Shown: positions 8,110-16,848 of the stretch, piece by piece
How the letters are laid out: each line of letters opens with the position of its first letter
Position numbering within the stretch: the stretch's first letter is position 1
Assembly: GCF_007971225.1 (NCBI RefSeq)
Contig: NZ_CP042435.1
Span: forward strand, 3,227,501-3,291,500
Direction of reading: 5' to 3'
DNA: 64,000 bases
Source of the DNA: Panacibacter ginsenosidivorans
GTDB lineage: Bacteria; Bacteroidota; Bacteroidia; Chitinophagales; Chitinophagaceae
Notes under the pieces: model-generated
What the model was told of the DNA's origin: nothing
What the model saw: the letters and a program-made list of their open reading frames with translations, nothing else
Databases searched by the model: none
Translations under genes and position numbers: made by a program

Positions 8110-10953
8110 TTAAAAATTAAAGGACAGTTTGGTGAACACTCTGCAACCATTGAAACCCATTTGTACAGAATCCCATGGTCCGCCGGATTCATTATCTCCG
8201 TACCACCATTTTGCTTTAGGGTTTACACCAAGATCAGGATGAACATTGAAAATGTTATCTGCGCCAACAAACATGGTTATGTTCTTGCTGATTTTATAAG
8301 ACGCTGACACATCTGTTGTGATCTTATGATTATAGTTGAACACTTCGGGAACATAACCACTACCATCATCTGCAGGCACCTGCGGATTAATGCCTGAATA
8401 ATTTGGATTATCGCCTGGAGGCGCTTCACCATCGCCAAATCCCATGAGCACAACCTTTCCAAAAGATGTGAATTGAACTTTAAAACCTAATGGCCCTGTT
8501 GCATAATCAATACCTAACGAAACTTTACTGCCCGGTGCAGATGCTTTCAGGAATGCTTCTTCACGATCGCTGTAAAAAGTTTTGCGGTTAAGTTCTGTAC
8601 CATTTAGTGGGGCAGGCACATTTATCTTATCAATGTTTATGTGTTGAAAATTACCGGCCACTAAAAACCGTAAATTATTCTTTCCCCATTTATGCGTATA
8701 ATCTACAACCAGATCAACACCATAGTTGGTTGTATTAACTGCATTGGCAAAGAATTGAGCAGTTGCTACATCAGGAGGAAACTGCGATGTGAATTCTTCA
8801 GGCAATGTTTCATCGTCTTTGCTAAATAATCCTGATAACACAACCCGGTCTTTCATTTTAACCAGGTAACCATCTACTGTTATAGTGAATTTTGGTGCAG
8901 GTCTAACTGTAAAGCCGAGACTTGCGTTTACTGATTTTTCCTGCTTTAATTCGGGTATACCTGCCGCTCTTGCAATATTGCTTGTGTTAGGTGCAATCAG
9001 GGATTGTACCAATGCACCGGTGCTGAAAGAAGTAAGCGTATTGCTGAAATGTATTTGAGCTAATGAAGGTGCTCTAAAACCTGTGCTTACAGAACCACGA
9101 ATATTGAAGTTGTCCGTTATTTTGAAACGTGTAGCAAATTTCCCCGTAAGCACTGACCCGAAATCCGAATAATTTTCAAAACGCACAGCTCCATCTATCA
9201 GCCATTGTTTTGTAACATTCAATTCTGCATCTGCATACACGCCAATGTTAGAGCGGTTTGCAGTTACAGCATCCGTGTTGCTAAAGCCAGGAAAGCCTTG
9301 TGAACCTGATGCCGGTGTTCTGCTTTCATCTACATTGGGATAATATAGCGCATCGGGGTGGTAACCTTTATATGATTTTTCTTCGCCCGAAAATATCTCG
9401 TAATTTTCATACCTGAACTCTGCGCCTAAACCAAGGTTCATTCCCTGCGCTATGGTCTTGAAAGATTTGCTGAAATCAAGATTGGTTGCATTCTGCAGAA
9501 AGCTGAAACCTCCATCATCAAAATGTGTTTGAGAAGCATCTCCAATAATAGAAGCATTAAATGTTTTGTCTCCAAAATAGTGGAACTTGTTGTAGCCTGT
9601 GCTATTGCTCAGATCCCAGTTCCAGCCACTGACCATTGAACCTTTCATGCCTGCGGCAAAAGAAGCATCTGTAATATGTGTTTGAATATGCGGGTTGTAG
9701 TAAATGCTGCCATCCCCTGTAACATGCATGATAGATGGAACCATTATTATACTGCCATCTGCATTAACAGGGTATCGCTCTGGCTTGGCATCCCATGATC
9801 TTGTATAAGCAAAAGCATCCGATGATTTATAGTTGTAACCTGCGAAAGAATAAAACGAAGTTTTTCTTGTAGCACTTGTAGGTATTTCCATGTTGTACAT
9901 TATACCGCCTGTGGTAAGAGACCCATCACCAAAAGCTCTTCTTCCATAGTTTACATCGGGCAAAGCATATTTATCTGTAGCAAAATCTTCTGATACAGGA
10001 GCAGCCCTGTATGTTTTGCCTTGTGTACGGTAAGCACCTGAATAATTGATAAACCCGCCATTCTTACCAATACCAACGCCGTGGTTTAATGCAACAGAAA
10101 ATGTGTTTCCATCGAGTGCGCCTGCGCTGTAGTAATCATTGTTGGCGTTATACTTTCTGGAATTATTTTTTGTATCCCAATAACCGCTCCAACCTGCATC
10201 TATTGTAAGATGATTAATGTCTTTTTTCAAAACAATATTTATAACACCTGCAATGGCATCCGAACCATACTGGGCCGAAGCACCATCACGTAATATTTCA
10301 ATACGGTCAACCTCTTCTTCAGGGAACCCGTTCATATCAACACCCGAGCCTGCACGTCCTCTTGTTCCAAACAAACCAACAAACGCTGTAGGATGTCTTC
10401 TCTTTCCATTGATGAGTACGAGTGTATGATCGGCACCTAAACCGCGTAATGTACCAATGTCAATATGGTCGGCACCATCAGCACCACTTTGTTTATTGTA
10501 GTTAAAAGAAGGAGCAGATACATTTAATATAGAGGTAAGATCCATTTTTGCTGTAGGCAATCCTGCCTGGTGAATATTTATAACATCAACCGGTACCGGC
10601 GATTCTGTTTTTATGCGGCCACCACTGCGCGTACCAACCGTTACTACCTGTCCAATATCTGCGATGGTAGAGGCCATACGGACATTTATGGCAGTTTGAC
10701 TGCCAACAGTAATTTCCTGGTCTGCATAACCAATAAAGCTAAATACAAGAATATCTGTTGCAGCCGCTTTAATGCTAAATTCCCCCTGTTTGTTTGTTAG
10801 AGTTCCGGTTGAAGCGGATTTTACTTTTACGGCCACGCCTTCCAACGGAATACCCGAAGAGGCATCAGTAACTTTACCTGTAACAGTTTGAGCAAACGAT
10901 GTTTGTATGCATAATAATAGCGTAAACGCCAGCAGCATTTTAATTATTCTCAT
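8110..10953 (-). CDS. TonB-dependent outer-membrane receptor
   Basis: 947 residues. Signal peptide to about residue 21 (ends SFAQ), then a carboxypeptidase-regulatory-like beta-sandwich (about 22-105, GKVTDASSGIPLEGV), a plug domain (about 115-250, with LRGLGADHTLVLINGKRR and EILRDGASAQYGSDAIAGV) and a 22-strand-type barrel ending in an aromatic C-terminus (KLSFNF). It imports a large ligand through the outer membrane using TonB energy. The SusC-specific signature was not evident and no SusD gene follows, so a siderophore, cobalamin-like or other non-glycan substrate is as likely as a sugar. The gene stands alone, ending at the shared terminator. Confidence 0.93.
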   Translation of the reverse strand: MRIIKMLLAFTLLLCIQTSFAQTVTGKVTDASSGIPLEGVAVKVKSASTGTLTNKQGEFSIKAAATDILVFSFIGYADQEITVGSQTAINVRMASTIADIGQVVTVGTRSGGRIKTESPVPVDVINIHQAGLPTAKMDLTSILNVSAPSFNYNKQSGADGADHIDIGTLRGLGADHTLVLINGKRRHPTAFVGLFGTRGRAGSGVDMNGFPEEEVDRIEILRDGASAQYGSDAIAGVINIVLKKDINHLTIDAGWSGYWDTKNNSRKYNANNDYYSAGALDGNTFSVALNHGVGIGKNGGFINYSGAYRTQGKTYRAAPVSEDFATDKYALPDVNYGRRAFGDGSLTTGGIMYNMEIPTSATRKTSFYSFAGYNYKSSDAFAYTRSWDAKPERYPVNADGSIIMVPSIMHVTGDGSIYYNPHIQTHITDASFAAGMKGSMVSGWNWDLSNSTGYNKFHYFGDKTFNASIIGDASQTHFDDGGFSFLQNATNLDFSKSFKTIAQGMNLGLGAEFRYENYEIFSGEEKSYKGYHPDALYYPNVDESRTPASGSQGFPGFSNTDAVTANRSNIGVYADAELNVTKQWLIDGAVRFENYSDFGSVLTGKFATRFKITDNFNIRGSVSTGFRAPSLAQIHFSNTLTSFSTGALVQSLIAPNTSNIARAAGIPELKQEKSVNASLGFTVRPAPKFTITVDGYLVKMKDRVVLSGLFSKDDETLPEEFTSQFPPDVATAQFFANAVNTTNYGVDLVVDYTHKWGKNNLRFLVAGNFQHINIDKINVPAPLNGTELNRKTFYSDREEAFLKASAPGSKVSLGIDYATGPLGFKVQFTSFGKVVLMGFGDGEAPPGDNPNYSGINPQVPADDGSGYVPEVFNYNHKITTDVSASYKISKNITMFVGADNIFNVHPDLGVNPKAKWWYGDNESGGPWDSVQMGFNGCRVFTKLSFNF

Positions 10954-11088
10954 AAAGTGTAGTTTGGTTCACCCGAATATAATGATAAAAACAGTTTAGT
11001 TAGTGTTTCATTTTCCCCAAAATCTACTGAATAAAGTTTTTGAAGAAATAATTGTTTAGCCCTGCTTTTAGTTTTTATTGCATCAGTT

Positions 11089-11108
11089 GTTGCGTCGCAC
11101 ACTTCAGG
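11089..11108 (-). repeat. GTAC-CAAC intergenic repeat, copy 7 (GCGACGC class, GAAG variant)
   Basis: Minus-strand core CCTGAAGTGTGCGACGCAAC. Its inner flank reads TTCTGAACTTTGTTGAGCAA on the plus strand, matching copy 5. With copy 8 it brackets the RibD-like reductase gene. Confidence 0.9.
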
Positions 11109-11135
11109 TTTCTGAACTTTGTTGAGCAATAAAAA

Positions 11136-11651
11136 TTATTTTAAAATATCGTATTGCAGTTGTACAAGCCCGGTATCATATGTTTTGGAATCGGTAAGTG
11201 CAAGTTTTGTCCTGGCGCTAAGATCTTGAAACAATGGTTTACCAGATCCTAATAAAATAGGGTGTACAGCTAACATTAATTCATCAACAAGACCTTCATT
11301 CATAAAGCTGCTTACAAGGCTTGCACCGCCAAATAACCAGATATCTTTCCGGGCCTCTTCTTTGATGTTTGCTACCGCTGTCGATAGATCTTTATTTACC
11401 AACGTAAAATTATTAGTGGAACTATCTGCCCATGTTTTGGAAAAAACATAATGCTTATATCCTGCATAATATCCTAGACCTGTTTTTAATACAAGCTCAT
11501 AACTTTTTCTGCCAAAGAAAATGGTATCTATCCTGTTCATAAAATCTTTCATGCCATAATCCTGGTCCATAAAACACCAGTCGTATGCACCATTTGCATC
11601 TTCAATAAAACTGTCCATACTTACTGCAACATTCAGGATGATCTTTCTCAT
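11136..11651 (-). CDS. Dihydrofolate reductase family protein (RibD C-terminal-like)
   Basis: 171 residues, starting MRKIILNVAVSMDSFIEDANG, the typical opening of the small RibD_C/DHFR-like reductases related to YyaP and YwjB. IDTIFFGRKSYELV and WLFGGASLVSSFMNEGLVDEL are the other family signatures (nucleotide-binding region). These are cytosolic NADPH-dependent reductases of mostly unknown substrate; a role in folate or riboflavin synthesis is not implied. Single-gene unit enclosed by inverted repeat copies 7 and 8. Confidence 0.88.
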   Translation of the reverse strand: MRKIILNVAVSMDSFIEDANGAYDWCFMDQDYGMKDFMNRIDTIFFGRKSYELVLKTGLGYYAGYKHYVFSKTWADSSTNNFTLVNKDLSTAVANIKEEARKDIWLFGGASLVSSFMNEGLVDELMLAVHPILLGSGKPLFQDLSARTKLALTDSKTYDTGLVQLQYDILK

Positions 11652-11686
11652 TATTTCAAATTTTAGTTATCAATAAAGATATAACT

Positions 11687-11706
11687 GTACAAGTGTGCGA
11701 CGCAAC
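11687..11706 (+). repeat. GTAC-CAAC intergenic repeat, copy 8 (GCGACGC class)
   Basis: Core GTACAAGTGTGCGACGCAAC, perfect for its class, with the long tail AAAAGCTTAATGC and further on CAGGGCTCATAATAA. Confidence 0.92.
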
Positions 11707-11808
11707 AAAAGCTTAATGCTTTTAAATGCGCAGGGCTCATAATAATTTCGAAAAAGGAAATAAAACTATATCCCCACAAAATTAGTGGACTATTAACGCT
11801 TGCCGCAT

Positions 11809-11816
11809 TATCTTTG
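11809..11816 (+). promoter_or_regulatory. cysH: Candidate -7 box for cysH
   Basis: TATCTTTG matches TAnnTTTG and ends 7 bp before the ATG at 11824, implying a very short leader. This close spacing also argues for the ATG at 11824 rather than the in-frame TTG at 11800. Confidence 0.5.
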
Positions 11817-11823
11817 CCCTCTT

Positions 11824-12483
11824 ATGCAATTCGAAGAGATAAAAGAGAAGCTGGAAAGTTATAATGAGCAAGGACTTAAGATTTTTACTACGTCTTCGTT
11901 TCAGACACACAGTATGGTGCTGCTGCATATGATCAGCCGCATCGACAAAAACATCCCGGTATATTTTATTCATACCGGTTATCACTTTCCTGAAACACTG
12001 CAATACCGCGACCAGATAACGGAGTTGTTTGGCTTAAACCTGCGGAACGTGTTTTCAACAACTGCAAAAATTAACCAGCGTGATGTAAATGGTAAACTGC
12101 TTTTTGCAAGCGATCCTGATTACTGTTGTTACTTAAATAAAGTTGCCCCACTTGAACCGATATTAGCCGAACATGATGTTTGGATCAATGGTGTACGTGC
12201 AGATCAAAGCGATACCCGTAAAAGTTTTGCAATAGAGCAAAAAGCAAAATTTGGTGTTACACGTTTTCATCCCATGCTTGACTGGAATGGCAAGATGATC
12301 TACCAATACATTAATGAATATAACATTCCACGCAATCCGCTGGAAGAAAAAGGATATTTCAGCATTGGCTGTGAACCATGTACCCGTAAATTTGATCTTG
12401 ATGCGGCAGATGGCCGCGGTGGCCGCTGGTTTGGCCTCAAGAAAACGGAATGTGGATTGAATACCGAACTCGTTACAAAATAA
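11824..12483 (+). CDS. cysH: Phosphoadenylyl-/adenylyl-sulfate reductase
   Basis: 219 residues. The enzyme reduces activated sulfate (APS or PAPS) to sulfite in assimilatory sulfate reduction. The nucleotide-binding part contains FTTSSFQTHSMVLLHM. Four cysteines in DYCCYL and GCEPCTR are the [4Fe-4S] ligands of the bacterial APS-reductase type, so APS is the likelier substrate. The C-terminal catalytic motif ECGLH appears as ECGLN: the catalytic Cys is kept but His is Asn, which is unusual. The gene is followed after 6 bp by a sugar-nucleotide epimerase gene, so the two are probably co-transcribed; no cysD, cysN or sulfite reductase genes are nearby. Confidence 0.9.
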   Translation: MQFEEIKEKLESYNEQGLKIFTTSSFQTHSMVLLHMISRIDKNIPVYFIHTGYHFPETLQYRDQITELFGLNLRNVFSTTAKINQRDVNGKLLFASDPDYCCYLNKVAPLEPILAEHDVWINGVRADQSDTRKSFAIEQKAKFGVTRFHPMLDWNGKMIYQYINEYNIPRNPLEEKGYFSIGCEPCTRKFDLDAADGRGGRWFGLKKTECGLNTELVTK

Positions 12484-12489
12484 TTTTTC

Positions 12490-13437
12490 ATGCGCATTTT
12501 AATTACAGGTGGGGCCGGTTACATCGGTACTGAACTCGTATATGCTCTTGCAAATAACAATGCAATCGAAAGCATAACTGTTTATGATAATCTTAGTCGT
12601 GGCAACTTTAATTTATTTCTTGGCAAGCCCGTTAACAGCGAGAAAGTAAAGTTTGTACACGGCGAATTATTGGATAGCCGCAATCTTAGAAAGGTTCTAA
12701 AAGATATAGATATCGTGTATCATCTTGCAGCAAAAGTTACTACGCCATTTGCCAATCTTGATGGCCATATTTTTGAACAGGTAAATCACTGGGGCACTGC
12801 AGAACTAATGTACGCTTTGGAAGAAAATCCTGTGAAACAATTAATATTTGTAAGCAGTACTGCGGTATATGGAAGTACTACAGAGCCTGCAACGGAAGCC
12901 ACAGAACCAAGACCAGATAGTTTTTATTCTATCTCCAAGCATCGTGCAGAACAACATGTGCAACGTTTGTTCAATAAAACAAATGCCATCATTATAAGGT
13001 TAGGTAATGTATATGGCTACAGCAAGTCCATGCGTTTTGACGCAGCCATTAACCGCATCATGTTCGATGCGCATTACACAGGTCGTATCACCATCAATGG
13101 TACCGGCAACCAGCATCGATCATTCATACATATTGATAAAGTAACTTTTGTTTTATCACAATTGCTGCATAGAAATATTCCAAGTGGTTTATATAATCTT
13201 ACCGATAAAACTTTAAGTATACTTGATATAAGTGAGGCATTGCAAAATATTTATCCTGAGCTTGAATCATTCTTTATTAACCAGAATTATGCAGGGCATG
13301 ATCTACAGGTAGAACGTAATTCAAAGTTACTGGAATACGTACCACTTGCAGATAGCAGTCTGGAGCATGAACTACGCGCATTTAAAGAACAATTCTCATT
13401 CAATATTGGTGGTACCGGTGATGTGTATGTGATTTAA
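12490..13437 (+). CDS. NAD-dependent epimerase/dehydratase (extended SDR)
   Basis: 315 residues. MRILITGGAGYIGTELV holds the GxxGxxG Rossmann motif and YSISKHRAEQ holds the YxxxK catalytic pair; SSTAVYGST supplies the third catalytic Ser/Thr. These features define extended short-chain dehydrogenases such as UDP-glucose 4-epimerase and related sugar-nucleotide enzymes acting in the cytosol for surface polysaccharides. Exact substrate is not readable. It sits 6 bp behind cysH and ends before a strong terminator at 13522. Confidence 0.9.
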   Translation: MRILITGGAGYIGTELVYALANNNAIESITVYDNLSRGNFNLFLGKPVNSEKVKFVHGELLDSRNLRKVLKDIDIVYHLAAKVTTPFANLDGHIFEQVNHWGTAELMYALEENPVKQLIFVSSTAVYGSTTEPATEATEPRPDSFYSISKHRAEQHVQRLFNKTNAIIIRLGNVYGYSKSMRFDAAINRIMFDAHYTGRITINGTGNQHRSFIHIDKVTFVLSQLLHRNIPSGLYNLTDKTLSILDISEALQNIYPELESFFINQNYAGHDLQVERNSKLLEYVPLADSSLEHELRAFKEQFSFNIGGTGDVYVI

Positions 13438-13476
13438 TTTTTTTGAGCCAGGCTGTAATTTTCCATAGCATCAACT

Positions 13477-13496
13477 GTTGCGTCGCACCCTTGTAC
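13477..13496 (-). repeat. GTAC-CAAC intergenic repeat, copy 9 (GCGACGC class)
   Basis: Minus-strand core GTACAAGGGTGCGACGCAAC. The plus-strand left side TTGAGCCAGGCTGTAATTTT is the long tail. It lies between the epimerase stop and its terminator, so it should be transcribed in the 3' UTR. With copy 10 it brackets the gluconate-dehydrogenase subunit 3 gene. Confidence 0.9.
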
Positions 13497-13521
13497 TGCA
13501 TAAATTTATTGTGCAATAATT

Positions 13522-13557
13522 GTGTGGACCGTTTTTTAAAAACGGCCCACACTTTTT
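13522..13557 (+). terminator. Intrinsic terminator of the cysH-epimerase unit
   Basis: GTGTGG-A-CCGTTTTT pairs with AAAAACGG-C-CCACAC (one mismatch) and is followed by TTTTTTATT. Confidence 0.85.
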
Positions 13558-13654
13558 TATTCCATTCCCGATAAACATTACACAAAACAATTATTATCAT
13601 CAGCAGCACAGTAGGTTTGTAGTTTATAATTATCTTTAGCTCACAACATTTGTT

Positions 13655-14200
13655 ATGCATATGAACCGTCGCACAGCTTTTAAACAATTGCTTTTTGTTT
13701 CTGCAGGCGCAGCGCTGATACCAGCATGTATGCAGGATAAAAATAAAGCATCTGTTATTTTGAAGAATTTTTCTATTACTGCAGGACAGGAACAATTACT
13801 TGCAGAACTTGCTGAAACAATCATTCCCAAAACAGATACACCAGGCGCAAAGGATATTTCTGCGCATTTGTTTGCTTTAAAGATGATAGATGATTGCAGC
13901 AGCAAAGAAGACCAGGATAAATTTCTAAAAGGGCTTACTGCTTTTGAAAGTTATAGCAACAAACAACTGGGCAAATCTTTTACAGCTGCAACAGCAACTG
14001 AACGAGGCAAAGTTCTTACAGAACTTGAAACGCAAAAGGATAAGGACCAAAAAGATGATGCTGCGCAATTTTATGGCACTGTAAAAAAATTAACGGTGCA
14101 TGCTTACACCTCTTCACAATTTTACCTTACCAAAGTGCAGGTTTACGAATTGGTGCCCGGCAGGTATCATGGTTGTGTACCTGTAAAAGCTGGTGCATAA
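13655..14200 (+). CDS. Gluconate 2-dehydrogenase subunit 3 family protein (Tat-exported)
   Basis: 181 residues. The start MHMNRRTAFKQLLFVSAGAA carries a twin-arginine-like RRTAFK, and LIPAC (Cys about 26) could be a lipobox, so it is probably exported folded and lipid-anchored. ATG 13661 is an equally good start. The middle (AELAETIIPKTDTPGAKD) is the family signature. Small subunits of this kind pair with GMC-type FAD subunits, carrying them through the Tat pore, to form periplasmic sugar or polyol dehydrogenases; the GMC gene follows 93 bp downstream. A TATCTTTA -7-like box lies at 13631. No cytochrome c subunit is adjacent. Confidence 0.88.
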   Translation: MHMNRRTAFKQLLFVSAGAALIPACMQDKNKASVILKNFSITAGQEQLLAELAETIIPKTDTPGAKDISAHLFALKMIDDCSSKEDQDKFLKGLTAFESYSNKQLGKSFTAATATERGKVLTELETQKDKDQKDDAAQFYGTVKKLTVHAYTSSQFYLTKVQVYELVPGRYHGCVPVKAGA

Positions 14201-14220
14201 GGGTTGCTTTATAACAAAGC

Positions 14221-14240
14221 GTACAAGTGAGTGACACAAC
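14221..14240 (+). repeat. GTAC-CAAC intergenic repeat, copy 10 (GTGACAC class)
   Basis: Perfect core GTACAAGTGAGTGACACAAC, followed by GATGCTTAATTAAAATAC. It lies inside the short gap between the two subunits of the dehydrogenase, so it must be part of their shared transcript if they are one operon. Confidence 0.92.
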
Positions 14241-14293
14241 GATGCTTAATTAAAATACAAAAGCTGGCTTAAAAAATATTCTAACATTTAATC

Positions 14294-15985
14294 ATGGCAG
14301 ATAATAACACATTTGATGTAATAGTAATTGGCTCTGGTATCAGCGGCGGTTGGGCTGCAAAGGAGTTTACTGAAAAAGGGTTGAAGACATTGGTGCTCGA
14401 ACGTGGTAAAGATGTTAAACATCTTAAAGATTATCCCACAACGAATATGATGCCGTGGGAATTTGAACATCGTGGGCAAGTGCCTTATGCTATTCAAAAA
14501 GATAATCCTGTAGTGAGCCGCTGCTATGCATTTCGCGAAGATGCCATGCATTTTTTTGTAAAAGATACAGACCATCCTTACGTACAGGATAAACCATTTG
14601 ACTGGATACGCGGTTACCAGGTTGGTGGCAAATCTTTATTATGGGCAAGGCAAACGCAGCGCTGGAGCAATTACGATTTTGAGGGACCGGCCCGTGATGG
14701 TTTTGCAGTAGACTGGCCTATTCGTTACAATGATCTTGCGCCGTGGTATAGTTATGTAGAAAAATTCGCAGGTATTTCAGGTAATAAAGATGGACTTGAT
14801 GTTTTGCCTGATGGAGAATTTTTACCGCCGCTTGAATTAAGTTGCGTTGAAAATTATTTCAAAGAATTTGTTGCCAAAAAATATACAGATCGACATGTTA
14901 TTTATGCACGCTGCGCACACTTAACAGTGCCGCAACAAATTCATCTTGATCAGGGAAGAGCGCAATGCCAGAAAAGAAATCTTTGTCAGCGTGGATGTCC
15001 GTTTGGCGGCTACTTCAGCAGTAATGCTTCTACTATTCCATGGGCTGAAAAAACCGGCAACCTTACATTAAGATCAAATGCTGTAGTGCATTCTATTATC
15101 TATGATGATCAGAAAGGAAAGGCAACAGGCGTGCGTGTAATTGATACAAATACAAAGGCCGCCACTGAATATTTTGCAAGAATTATTTTTGTAAACGCCG
15201 CTGCCTTAAATACAAATCTTGTTTTACTAAACTCTACCTCTAAACGTTTCCCCAATGGTTTGGGAAATGACAGCGGCGTACTGGGCAAGTATGTGGCTTT
15301 TCATAATTATCGTGCACATATCTCAGGTAAATATGATGGTTTTAAAGATTCTAAAACAGATGGTCGAACCCCTACAAGTGCTTACCTGCCGCGTTTCAGA
15401 AATGTAAAAAAACAGGAAACAGATTTTCTGCGTGGTTATGCAGCAGGTTTTTCTGCAGGCCGTTACCCAAATATAAACAGAGATGGTTTTGGAGAAACAC
15501 TTAAGAACAATCTCGCTTCAAAAGAATTAGGACCATGGCGCGTAGGTTCGCATATGATGGGTGAAACTATTCCAAAAGAAAGCAACACCGTAAGTCTTGA
15601 TGCCAACAAAAAAGATGCATGGGATATGCCATTACTAAAAGTGAGTATTGATTACGATGAAAATGATGAAAAAATGGTAAAGGACTACCTGGAGCAAATG
15701 ACAGAAATGTTTACTGCAGCTGGGTTTACAGATATACAAACGAACGATTCCAAACAGGCTCCCGGTCTTGATATTCATGAAATGGGTGGCGCAAGAATGG
15801 GCAACGATCCCAAAACTTCTATACTGAATAAGTGGAACCAGTTACATGCATGTAAAAATGTATTCGTAACTGACGGAGCCTGTATGACTTCCACATCAAC
15901 GCAGAATCCATCGCTTACTTATATGGCTTTAACGGCACGGGCTGCAGATTATGCCATGAGCCAGATGAAAAAAGGCGAATTATAG
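14294..15985 (+). CDS. GMC family oxidoreductase (FAD-dependent sugar/polyol dehydrogenase)
   Basis: 563 residues. FDVIVIGSGISGGWAAKEF is the N-terminal FAD-binding motif, IRGYQVGGKSLLWARQTQRW the GMC signature, and the C-terminal domain contains the catalytic HEMGGARMG and TQNPSLTYM. A cysteine cluster (CQKRNLCQRGCPFGG) is typical of the gluconate/2-keto-gluconate dehydrogenase branch. There is no signal peptide, which fits export by partnership with the Tat-bearing subunit encoded just upstream. Probable role: oxidation of a sugar hydroxyl in the periplasm, possibly C3 oxidation in keto-glycoside catabolism given the DUF1080 and Gfo/Idh/MocA genes further on (inference). Followed by an intrinsic terminator. 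Confidence 0.92.
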   Translation: MADNNTFDVIVIGSGISGGWAAKEFTEKGLKTLVLERGKDVKHLKDYPTTNMMPWEFEHRGQVPYAIQKDNPVVSRCYAFREDAMHFFVKDTDHPYVQDKPFDWIRGYQVGGKSLLWARQTQRWSNYDFEGPARDGFAVDWPIRYNDLAPWYSYVEKFAGISGNKDGLDVLPDGEFLPPLELSCVENYFKEFVAKKYTDRHVIYARCAHLTVPQQIHLDQGRAQCQKRNLCQRGCPFGGYFSSNASTIPWAEKTGNLTLRSNAVVHSIIYDDQKGKATGVRVIDTNTKAATEYFARIIFVNAAALNTNLVLLNSTSKRFPNGLGNDSGVLGKYVAFHNYRAHISGKYDGFKDSKTDGRTPTSAYLPRFRNVKKQETDFLRGYAAGFSAGRYPNINRDGFGETLKNNLASKELGPWRVGSHMMGETIPKESNTVSLDANKKDAWDMPLLKVSIDYDENDEKMVKDYLEQMTEMFTAAGFTDIQTNDSKQAPGLDIHEMGGARMGNDPKTSILNKWNQLHACKNVFVTDGACMTSTSTQNPSLTYMALTARAADYAMSQMKKGEL

Positions 15986-16018
15986 TTAGTAAAAAGTATT
16001 GTAGTAAAAAATCTACAA

Positions 16019-16077
16019 GCCGGGAGAAAAAAATTGTATGACAGTAAAGTAGTTTACTCTATTTTCCCCGGCCTTTT
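16019..16077 (+). terminator. Intrinsic terminator after the GMC oxidoreductase gene
   Basis: GCCGGGAGAAAA (16019-16030) pairs with TTTTCCCCGGC (16062-16072) with one bulged A, closing a 31-base loop, and CTTTTT follows. Confidence 0.7.
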
Positions 16078-16112
16078 TACGTAGTTTCTTTGCAGCATAA
16101 AACCTGTTTAGT

Positions 16113-16283
16113 ATGCAAACTGCAAACGCCAACATTTTCATTATGCTTGAAAGAAATACTAACTTAAACAAAACTACACAAACCAGCCGAGCCAAATACT
16201 TAACCAGGAAACGTAACTTTTTGATATTTACAATGGCATACGGTATTACACTTGCTTTTGTTCTTAAACTGCTCTTTCTTTAA
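16113..16283 (+). CDS. Putative 56-residue membrane protein
   Basis: An ATG at 16113 opens a 56-codon frame with an internal Met at codon 11. The protein is polar and basic in the middle (RAKYLTRKRN) and ends in one clear hydrophobic helix (FLIFTMAYGITLAFVLKLLF). A positive patch before a single membrane helix is the look of a genuine small membrane protein, and the gap has no other gene. No homolog is known to me, and the terminator of the GMC gene overlaps the region just upstream. Unproven. Confidence 0.35.
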   Translation: MQTANANIFIMLERNTNLNKTTQTSRAKYLTRKRNFLIFTMAYGITLAFVLKLLFL

Positions 16284-16312
16284 TATTTTATTTTATACAC
16301 TGCTGTTTTTGA

Positions 16313-16546
16313 TTATTCATAATTACCAAAATGCAACACATCATAATTGGGCGCCAGCCATTCTAAAAGTTCTTTAGAAAAAATAGCATGCTGCAGTTTT
16401 GCATTATCATACCAAACACATTCATATCTTTCTTTTTTTGCAATTGACTCCTGCTCCGATGGAATATTGGCAATGCCCCTTATCATCATTTGCATATCGC
16501 TGATCTTTAGTTTAACAGCATCGCCTGGTTTAAATTGTTTGTTCAT
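16313..16546 (-). CDS. DUF2158-like small protein
   Basis: 77 residues from the ATG at 16546; an upstream in-frame ATG at 16612 would add 22 residues unlike the family. FKPGDAVKLKISDMQMMIRG at the N-terminus and ERYECVWYDNAKLQHAIFSK match the small YodC/DUF2158-type beta-barrel-like proteins (GD.V.LKSGG.xM.V, C.WF). Function of the family is unknown. Its upstream region carries inverted repeat copies 11 and 12. Confidence 0.7.
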   Translation of the reverse strand: MNKQFKPGDAVKLKISDMQMMIRGIANIPSEQESIAKKERYECVWYDNAKLQHAIFSKELLEWLAPNYDVLHFGNYE

Positions 16547-16684
16547 GGTACTTTGTTTTTCTGTTGGATAAAGTATTTTATGCATTAACGCCTGCGCTTG
16601 TGAAATATGCATTAATGCAGCTTAGAAAATGCTTATAAAAAAGGAGTTTTTTGTTAGCAGGCAAGAGTGTAAATGGCATCAACT

Positions 16685-16704
16685 GTTGCGTCGCACTCTT
16701 GTGC
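16685..16704 (-). repeat. GTAC-CAAC intergenic repeat, copy 11 (GCGACGC class)
   Basis: Minus-strand core GCACAAGAGTGCGACGCAAC, preceded on the plus strand by ATGGCATCAACT (short tail). First member of a 123 bp inverted unit with copy 12. Confidence 0.9.
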
Positions 16705-16720
16705 TGAGGAATCGTGAATG

Positions 16721-16771
16721 GTCAATCGTGAATCGTCAATAAATTTTCAACACTCACGATTCACGATTGAC
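16721..16771. repeat. Perfect hairpin inside the repeat pair 11/12
   Basis: GTCAATCGTGAATCGT (16721-16736) is perfectly complementary to ACGATTCACGATTGAC (16756-16771), a 16 bp stem with a 19-base loop. The arms themselves contain an internal ATCGTGAATCGTGA-like repetition. No T run follows, so it does not look like a terminator. Confidence 0.85.
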
Positions 16772-16787
16772 GCATAACGAACCGAAC

Positions 16788-16807
16788 GTATAAGTGAGTG
16801 ACACAAC
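16788..16807 (+). repeat. GTAC-CAAC intergenic repeat, copy 12 (GTGACAC class)
   Basis: Core GTATAAGTGAGTGACACAAC with left flank CGCATAACGAACCGAAC and the tail CAAAGCTAAATAGCAACAAT, nearly the same tail as copy 6. Confidence 0.9.
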
Positions 16808-16848
16808 CAAAGCTAAATAGCAACAATACAGCTAAGTACACAATTATT

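Noticed and set aside
13400-13795. 131-residue minus-strand frame
   Set aside because: It is antisense to the epimerase end, the terminator hairpin and the start of the subunit 3 gene, with cysteine- and lysine-rich nonsense composition.
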